NCBI GenBank assembly: GCA_050015675.1
Contig: JBEKAY010000009.1
Span: forward strand, 1 to 64,000
Length of the DNA: 64,000 nucleotides
Direction: 5' to 3'
DNA from: Fen-1298 sp050015675
GTDB lineage: Bacteria > Bacteroidota > Ignavibacteria > UBA10030
In this document: one piece after another, positions 58,900-64,000 of the stretch
How positions within the stretch are numbered: the first letter of the stretch is position 1
How the letters are laid out: every line of letters starts with the position of its first letter
Notes under the pieces: model-generated
What the model was told of the DNA's origin: nothing
Database searches by the model: none
What the model saw: only the letters and a program-made list of their open reading frames with translations
Translations under genes and position numbers: made by a program

Positions 58900-60639
58900 A
58901 TGAATAACACTTTGAAGTTTCTTTCATCCCTCACCGGCATCGTGGGGATTTTTTTTCTCTCAGGCTGCGGCGCTACAAAGCAGGCTTCTCAATCGACGCC
59001 TGCTAACCGCATAGTCACTTTGCAGGAACGCAAGCTGAATGAATTGCAACGTGATCACGCACTTCAGCATTTTATCGAAGGTGCCGCATTGGATGCAAAA
59101 GGCGCGTTCGCCGAAGCCATCCTCGAATATCAAGAAGCGTTGCAATCAGATCCAAATGCTTCCATTTATTTTGCCATCTCCAGGGATTATTTACTCTTGA
59201 GCAAGTTTGACCGTGCCGGTGAAACAGCCGGCGAAGCCGTTCGGTTAGAACCACAAAACATTTCGTATCGTGAAAATCTTGGGGCAATTTATTTTAATGC
59301 CTCACGAGCAGATTTAGCCATTCATGAATATGAAGAAATTGTCAAGATTGATTCCAATTACGCTGCCGCATGGATCGCATTGGCGCATCTCTACCAGCCG
59401 ATGCAACCGCAAAAAGCATTGGCAATTTACGAAAAGATGCTTGAGCGTAACGGTGAGCAGTTGGACATTCTCTTTCAATGTGCACAGCTTCTTACGGCAC
59501 TCGGACGGTTTGATGAAGCTGCAGCAAAGTACAAACGAATGCTTGAACTTGACCCGAGCAACAAACCTTTAAAGAAACAACTTGCCGAAACATTTGCAAA
59601 AGCTGGAAGATTAGATCAGGCGCGTTCGATCCTTGAAACAATGGTTGAAGCCGACTCTTCCGATGCAGAAGTTGTTGCCACGCTCGCTGATGTCTATTTA
59701 GATCAGAAACGATTTCAAAATGCGATTGATCTCTATGAAAAATTGTTAAACCGCGGTACAAAAAACACGGAAATCAAATTACGGATCAGTGTAGGATTTT
59801 TTGGGTTAACAGAACACGACTCAACTTTAATTCAAAAAGCACAAGGATTATTTGAAGATCTGCGCAAGGAAGTTCCTAACGATTGGCGACCGTACTGGTA
59901 TCTTGGCGCCCTTGCCGCTAACCAGCACAAAGATTCGCTCGCTGGAACGTACTTCGAGCAAGTAACAAAATTGGAAGAACATCATGGTGACGCGTGGTGG
60001 TTTTTCGGTTCTTCATTATTTGAGCAAGGGAAGTACGATAAACTGCTCGAAGAGATGGAACAAGCGCAGAAGGCGCTTCCTAACGATTTCCGTTTTTACC
60101 TGCTTCAAGGACTTGCTCTTACGCGAATGGAGAAACAGGAAGATGCCGTGCAACCATTACAGAAAGCGTATAAACTGAATCCCAAAGATCTCAACACACT
60201 CAGTACGCTTGCCCTCACTTTAGATGGATTGCATCGCTATCAGGATAGCGACCCTTTATACGAAGAGGGATTGAAGTTGGACCCAAAGTCGGCACTGCTT
60301 CTCAATAATTATGGATACAGTCTTGCTGAACGCGGACTTCAACTTCAGCGTGCGCTGGGAATGTCAAAGCAAGCAGTAACAGCTGAACCAGACAATTCTG
60401 CATACCTCGATACTTATGGCTGGATTTTTTTCCGTCTGGAAAATTACAGCGATGCCGCTATATACATAAAAAAATCTATCGCAACCGGCAAAGCAAGCGC
60501 TGTCGTTCACGAACACCTTGGCGATGTGTATCTTAAACTCGGGCAGAAAGAACAAGCACTTGAGTTATGGAAAAAAGCGCTGGAAATGGATCCTAAGAAC
60601 GAGGCAGTAAAAGAAAAAATTCTGCATGGAGCTAACTAA
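58900..60639 (+). CDS. TPR-repeat lipoprotein
   Basis: About 579 residues. Start at 58900 gives a lipoprotein signal (MNNTLKFLSSLTGIVGIFFL ending SGCG); the earlier ATG at 58804 would place it over the neighbour. Ten or more tetratricopeptide repeats fill the mature protein (for example EEIVKIDSNYAAAWIALAHLYQ). It is probably anchored in the outer or cytoplasmic membrane and forms a scaffold. It starts an operon with a DUF4292 lipoprotein (1-bp overlap) and an EnvC-like protein. Confidence 0.88.
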   Translation: MNNTLKFLSSLTGIVGIFFLSGCGATKQASQSTPANRIVTLQERKLNELQRDHALQHFIEGAALDAKGAFAEAILEYQEALQSDPNASIYFAISRDYLLLSKFDRAGETAGEAVRLEPQNISYRENLGAIYFNASRADLAIHEYEEIVKIDSNYAAAWIALAHLYQPMQPQKALAIYEKMLERNGEQLDILFQCAQLLTALGRFDEAAAKYKRMLELDPSNKPLKKQLAETFAKAGRLDQARSILETMVEADSSDAEVVATLADVYLDQKRFQNAIDLYEKLLNRGTKNTEIKLRISVGFFGLTEHDSTLIQKAQGLFEDLRKEVPNDWRPYWYLGALAANQHKDSLAGTYFEQVTKLEEHHGDAWWFFGSSLFEQGKYDKLLEEMEQAQKALPNDFRFYLLQGLALTRMEKQEDAVQPLQKAYKLNPKDLNTLSTLALTLDGLHRYQDSDPLYEEGLKLDPKSALLLNNYGYSLAERGLQLQRALGMSKQAVTAEPDNSAYLDTYGWIFFRLENYSDAAIYIKKSIATGKASAVVHEHLGDVYLKLGQKEQALELWKKALEMDPKNEAVKEKILHGAN

Positions 60640-61412
60640 TGTTCCGATTTTCTATCTTCACATTCTGCTTTTCTCTCTTTACACTCGTTGGATGCCGGAC
60701 AACAAGTACGTTGAATCTTACAGATCGATCCATTTCTTATTCAGAAGTTCAAGAAGTTACGCGCAGTCATCACGCACGCATCCATTCGATGTCGGGCGAA
60801 GGACGAATTTCTATTGAGACACCCGAAATTGCGCAAAGCGGTTCATTTATCTTAACACTCCAAAGACCAGACTCGATGCTTATTAATCTGCAAGGACCAT
60901 TCGGTATTAAAGTTGGATCGGCACTGGTAACCAGAACGGGTTTCCTTTTCTATAATAGTCTCGAAAATAAACTCATCACCGGTTTGTCCAGTATGGAAAA
61001 CTTGAATCGCATTCTTCATGTTCAACTAAGTTTTGATGATTTGCTGAATTTGTTTACAGGTGGAACATTCCTTGAAAGCGATCTTCACGCACCCGAAGAA
61101 ATATATGTTGAAAACGACCAGTTTGTGTTCGTCTTTACTTCCGATCAAACGAGTCGGAAGTATTGGATTGACCCGACAACATTGTTAATTCAGAAAGTTC
61201 AATTTCTGGATCAAAGCGGAAAGCTGGCGCTTGAGCAGACTTTCGACGATTTCGAGGACATCAATGGATTTGCGATGCCGTATACTATCCGCCTCATTCA
61301 ACCAAAGGCGCGGCAAAGACTTACTTTCACATATTCTGAAATTCTTGTGAACACTGAAAAACTTCACTTCACTTTCATCATACCACCTAACGCCGAACGA
61401 ATTCACTGGTAA
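60639..61412 (+). CDS. DUF4292 lipoprotein
   Basis: A 257-residue protein with a lipoprotein signal (LFTLVGCRT). The body is a LolB/DUF4292-like beta fold. Its start overlaps the TPR gene stop (TAATG) and its end overlaps the next start. In Bacteroidota this gene is commonly next to an EnvC-type protein. Role: probably outer-membrane-associated; function not settled. Confidence 0.85.
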   Translation: MFRFSIFTFCFSLFTLVGCRTTSTLNLTDRSISYSEVQEVTRSHHARIHSMSGEGRISIETPEIAQSGSFILTLQRPDSMLINLQGPFGIKVGSALVTRTGFLFYNSLENKLITGLSSMENLNRILHVQLSFDDLLNLFTGGTFLESDLHAPEEIYVENDQFVFVFTSDQTSRKYWIDPTTLLIQKVQFLDQSGKLALEQTFDDFEDINGFAMPYTIRLIQPKARQRLTFTYSEILVNTEKLHFTFIIPPNAERIHW

Positions 61413-62674
61413 TGCACATTCTTCCCCGTATTCTTATCCTCATCCTATTCATTGTTTTCGCACTTCCTGCGATTGCACAACGGACCAATAGAGAAATTAA
61501 ACAAAGGGAAAATGAATTGCAGAAACTTCGTAACGATATTCAGGCATACGAAAAGAAATTAAATGAAAGCGAAAAAAAAGAGAAGGTAACGCTGGATCGG
61601 CTCGATGACCTCGAGCACAATTCTATTCTCATCCGACAATTGATTCAGAAACTTCGGGAGGAAGAACTCGGCGTGACAGTAGAAATCGACACTGCCAAGA
61701 ATGCTATTGCTAATTTAGAAGGACAACTTCAGTTTTTAAAATCGCATTATGCCAACTATGTCCGCTCGGTGTATAAAAATGGGCGTGTATATGACGTCGA
61801 ACTCCTCTTCTCATCAAAATCTATTAATCAGCTCTCTATCCGCATTCAATATTTAAAAAAATTCTCCGAACAGCGCGCCAAAGACTTGCAGGGTATAAGT
61901 GAAAATAAAACTATTTTGGAGCAAAAAAACGAGCAACTCGAGATGAAGTTGCAAAGTGAGCGGCAGCTGCTTTCGGAGAAGACGCGCGAAGAAGAAAACT
62001 TGAAGCGGACATTTTCCCAGCGGCAGACAGTACTGAAAAAAATACGTAAAAATAAACAGACGTATCAGAAAGAATTGACGCGCAAAACAGAGGCATCCAA
62101 GAAAATTGAGAATCTCATTGCAGAATTAATTGAGAAAGAACGAATACGAAAGGAACGCGAAGATGCCGAAAGACGGGAGCGGCTCGCCGCAGAAGCTCGA
62201 GAACGTGAACTGAATAAAACGGCAGCACCACCCACACCGCAACCAGTCGATACAAAAGCAACACTGGCGTTCGAACGACGGCGTGGAAAACTTCGCTGGC
62301 CGGTTGCGCGTGGAACAATTCAAACTCCTTTCGGGAATCAAACTCATCCGGTTTTGAAAACCATTACGCAAAACACCGGTATCGACATCGCAACGCCATC
62401 CGGCTCAGATGTCTATGCCGTTGCAGATGGTGAAGTGGCTGTGTTGTCATTCATTCCGGGATTCGGTAACGTGCTAATCCTTAACCATAGTAACGGCTTC
62501 CGTACCGTGTATGCGCATCTCTCGGATGTTACAGTTTCGGAGTCTCAGCGCGTCACAGAAGGAACGATCATCGCAAAAAGTGGCGACACTGTAGCAGGAG
62601 CAATTCTTCATTTTGAAATTTGGAAAGAACGGGAAAAACAAAATCCCGAATGGTGGTTAACGAACCACCGGTAA
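61412..62674 (+). CDS. EnvC-like M23 murein hydrolase activator
   Basis: A 420-residue protein with a signal peptide (about 1-22, PAIAQ), a long coiled coil (about 25-265) and a C-terminal M23/LytM domain. The LytM zinc motif is HxxxD then HxH; here NTGIDIATP has Asn for the first His, while YAHLS and LHFEIW keep later residues, so it is degenerate as in EnvC, which activates amidases rather than cutting. Probably regulates cell separation. Third gene of the operon, overlapping the DUF4292 gene. Confidence 0.9.
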   Translation: MHILPRILILILFIVFALPAIAQRTNREIKQRENELQKLRNDIQAYEKKLNESEKKEKVTLDRLDDLEHNSILIRQLIQKLREEELGVTVEIDTAKNAIANLEGQLQFLKSHYANYVRSVYKNGRVYDVELLFSSKSINQLSIRIQYLKKFSEQRAKDLQGISENKTILEQKNEQLEMKLQSERQLLSEKTREEENLKRTFSQRQTVLKKIRKNKQTYQKELTRKTEASKKIENLIAELIEKERIRKEREDAERRERLAAEARERELNKTAAPPTPQPVDTKATLAFERRRGKLRWPVARGTIQTPFGNQTHPVLKTITQNTGIDIATPSGSDVYAVADGEVAVLSFIPGFGNVLILNHSNGFRTVYAHLSDVTVSESQRVTEGTIIAKSGDTVAGAILHFEIWKEREKQNPEWWLTNHR

Positions 62675-62868
62675 TTCGTACAGAAAATTAAAAGGGATTG
62701 CTGAAATTTCTTATATATAACTTGTACTGTTGCTGAAATGCATCATTTATTCAGATTACCCCTGCCACTGATTGTCGTCAGCGATGATTTTTTTTAACCA
62801 TACTGAATATCGATAACAAATATGACATCGATTTGAATTCATCTCACCAGTTCAAAATGAAGGAAGTG

Positions 62869-62897
62869 TTGATTTACCTGCGTATTTTCCCTATATT
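62869..62897 (+). promoter_or_regulatory. Promoter for tRNA-Pro
   Basis: TTGATT (62869-62874), 17-bp spacer, TATATT (62892-62897), 26 bp before the tRNA. Confidence 0.6.
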
Positions 62898-62922
62898 ATA
62901 TTGAATGTTATGCAAACCAGTT

Positions 62923-62997
62923 CGGGGTGTGGCTCAGCCCGGTTAGAGCGCCTGCCTTGGGCGCAGGAGGCCGGAGGTTCGAATCCTCTCACCCCGA
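62923..62997 (+). tRNA. tRNA-Pro (anticodon TGG)
   Basis: Acceptor CGGGGTG / CACCCCG, D-arm GGCTCAGCCCGGTTAGAGC, anticodon stem CCTGC / GCAGG with loop ctTGGgc, T-arm GGAGG TTCGAAT CCTCT. CCA not encoded. T run follows at 63002. Confidence 0.95.
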
Positions 62998-63103
62998 CTC
63001 ATTTTTTTTATTTTATATAGTTTAGCAGATTCACTGATACAACGGCATTCTTAAGACATCCTCTTCTCTGCCGTTATCTTTTTCCAGTTTATTACTTGTT
63101 TTA

Positions 63104-63132
63104 TTGACAATAACTTAGAAATTATCTAACAT
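63104..63132 (+). promoter_or_regulatory. Promoter for the last gene
   Basis: TTGACA (63104-63109), 17-bp spacer, TAACAT (63127-63132), about 60 bp before the ATG at 63193. Confidence 0.6.
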
Positions 63133-63192
63133 GTAAGGTCAAAGTGGGTTTATTATCGTAGATAATGAAGCCTCCTCAATAAGGAGCGAGTA

Positions 63193-64000
63193 ATGGCAAA
63201 AACTTCGGATGCTCCAAGAAGCGCTGAGCAATTAAAAGAAGTTGCAATCTTCCTGAAGCAAGCTGACAAACTTGTTAGGGAAGGAGATTATAGCACTGCA
63301 CTTGAAGAAATTGCCAAGGCGCGAGGGAGAGATCCAAGAAATTTGTACGCTCTTGCATACGAAGAACGCGTACGTGCACTTGTAGCTACACAAAAAGAAA
63401 AAAAGCCAGAGTTCGGCGGTGGCGCGGCTCCACAGCCAGCAGAGCCGCAACCGATATCGGCTACCCTCGAACACATTTCTAATCTTGCCATTGTAGAAGC
63501 ACAACGATCTGCCGCTGTAGCTGCCAAACAAGAACAAGATGTGGTTCTTCGCAAAAAAGAAGAAGAAGATCGTCGAAGGAATGAAGAACTCCGTCACCAA
63601 GCCATCGAATCGAAAATTGCCGTCTTTCTTGAACGTTCAAAGGATTATCTAGGAAAAGGAGATTTTAACCGTGCTCTTGATGAAGTAGCACGCGCGTACC
63701 TACTGGATCCTGCCAATGAAAAAATACATGTGGCGGAAGACCACATTCGGAAATCGCAAGAAGAAACGCGCTTGCGTATTGACCAAGAACGGCTCCAGAA
63801 ACAACAAGAAGATAATCAGAAGCGCCAAGAGCTTCTCAAAGCTCAAGTGGCGCGTATGCAGCAGGAAAAAGAAGAGAAGCGTCGCAGAGAAGAAGAAGCC
63901 CGCAATCAAGCACAACAACAAAAGATTTCTCAATATTTAACCCGTGCCGAAGAATTCTTGAGTAACGGCAGGCTTGACGAAGCGCTAAGCGAATTGGCAT
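63193..64000 (+). CDS. Partial repeat/coiled-coil protein, cut by window end
   Basis: Frame open to the edge (269 codons). Strong AAGGAG site before the ATG. It carries repeated ~35-residue units: IFLKQADKLVREGDYSTALE, then VFLERSKDYLGKGDFNRALD, then QYLTRAEEFLSNGRLDEALS, each followed by a Pro/Asn end (RDPRN, LDPAN). Long charged coiled coils (EEKRRREEEARNQ) lie between them. It is a TPR-like helical repeat protein with coiled coils; no membrane segment is seen in the visible part. Function unknown; the C-terminus is missing. Confidence 0.8.
   Translation, partial: MAKTSDAPRSAEQLKEVAIFLKQADKLVREGDYSTALEEIAKARGRDPRNLYALAYEERVRALVATQKEKKPEFGGGAAPQPAEPQPISATLEHISNLAIVEAQRSAAVAAKQEQDVVLRKKEEEDRRRNEELRHQAIESKIAVFLERSKDYLGKGDFNRALDEVARAYLLDPANEKIHVAEDHIRKSQEETRLRIDQERLQKQQEDNQKRQELLKAQVARMQQEKEEKRRREEEARNQAQQQKISQYLTRAEEFLSNGRLDEALSELA

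Overview
The window reads as a chromosomal segment of a free-living bacterium from the Bacteroidota / Chlorobiota / Ignavibacteriota (FCB) group, most like Ignavibacteria. This is inferred from gene content: a KorAB 2-oxoacid:ferredoxin oxidoreductase pair, fused E1 alpha-beta with lipA/lipB/lpdA, a DUF4292 lipoprotein next to an EnvC-like protein, a pyruvoyl arginine decarboxylase, and quinol-type NO reductase beside a hemerythrin. Base composition is AT-leaning and promoters look like ordinary TTGACA/TATAAT types. No rRNA is present. Four tRNA genes are intact: Gln-CTG, Glu-CTC, Gln-TTG and Pro-TGG.

Layout: 1-8356 holds a partial transporter, a receiver-only response regulator, an amidohydrolase and a two-gene exopolysaccharide unit (a very large deacetylase/TIM-barrel membrane protein plus a family 2 glycosyltransferase) that resembles PgaB-PgaC in logic. 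8357-15715 is an integrated element bounded by perfect 117-bp direct repeats. The repeat contains the promoter and 5' half of tRNA-Gln(CTG), and the break falls in the anticodon loop. The element carries a tyrosine integrase, an Mrr-like restriction endonuclease, an HNH endonuclease, a phage-type protein, several unknown genes and two small coupled ORFs. 15678-20466 holds tRNA-Gln and tRNA-Glu, a GH38 alpha-mannosidase with an odd metal site and an ABC membrane-domain protein. 20475-28290 is a minus-strand block: a receiver protein, qNOR, hemerythrin, DUF6448 protein, a frameshifted cupin, a polyferredoxin membrane protein, a DUF362 protein and BioY.

28540-36705 is a plus-strand housekeeping run (tRNA-Gln(TTG) and a chimeric tRNA-like copy, prs, rplY, pth, rpsF, rpsR, rplI, korA, korB, nrnA). 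36706-41143 contains gene-tail remnants, a one-TM hypothetical protein and a three-gene cluster of pseudopilin-like surface proteins. 41709-54453 is a minus-strand housekeeping block: ndk, sucD, gatA, two tatA, purQ, purS, pssA, psd, then lipA, E2, fused E1, lipB and lpdA, which together make a complete lipoylated 2-oxoacid dehydrogenase and its cofactor machinery. sucD is bracketed by two related inverted-repeat (MITE-like) elements that each end at a stop codon. 54804-64000 has smpB, tyrS, pyruvoyl arginine decarboxylase, an RRM protein, an ATP-grasp protein, a TPR lipoprotein / DUF4292 / EnvC-like operon, tRNA-Pro and a partial repeat protein cut by the window end.

The most interesting items are the anticodon-loop island with its duplicated tRNA promoter, the Pga-like two-gene polysaccharide unit, the MITE pair at stop codons, the chimeric tRNA-Gln copy, displaced gene tails after nrnA and after the pilin-like operon, the GH38 missing a metal ligand, and a 38-codon ORF coupled by ATGA overlaps at both ends. 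All family assignments come from reading motifs; no database search was run.
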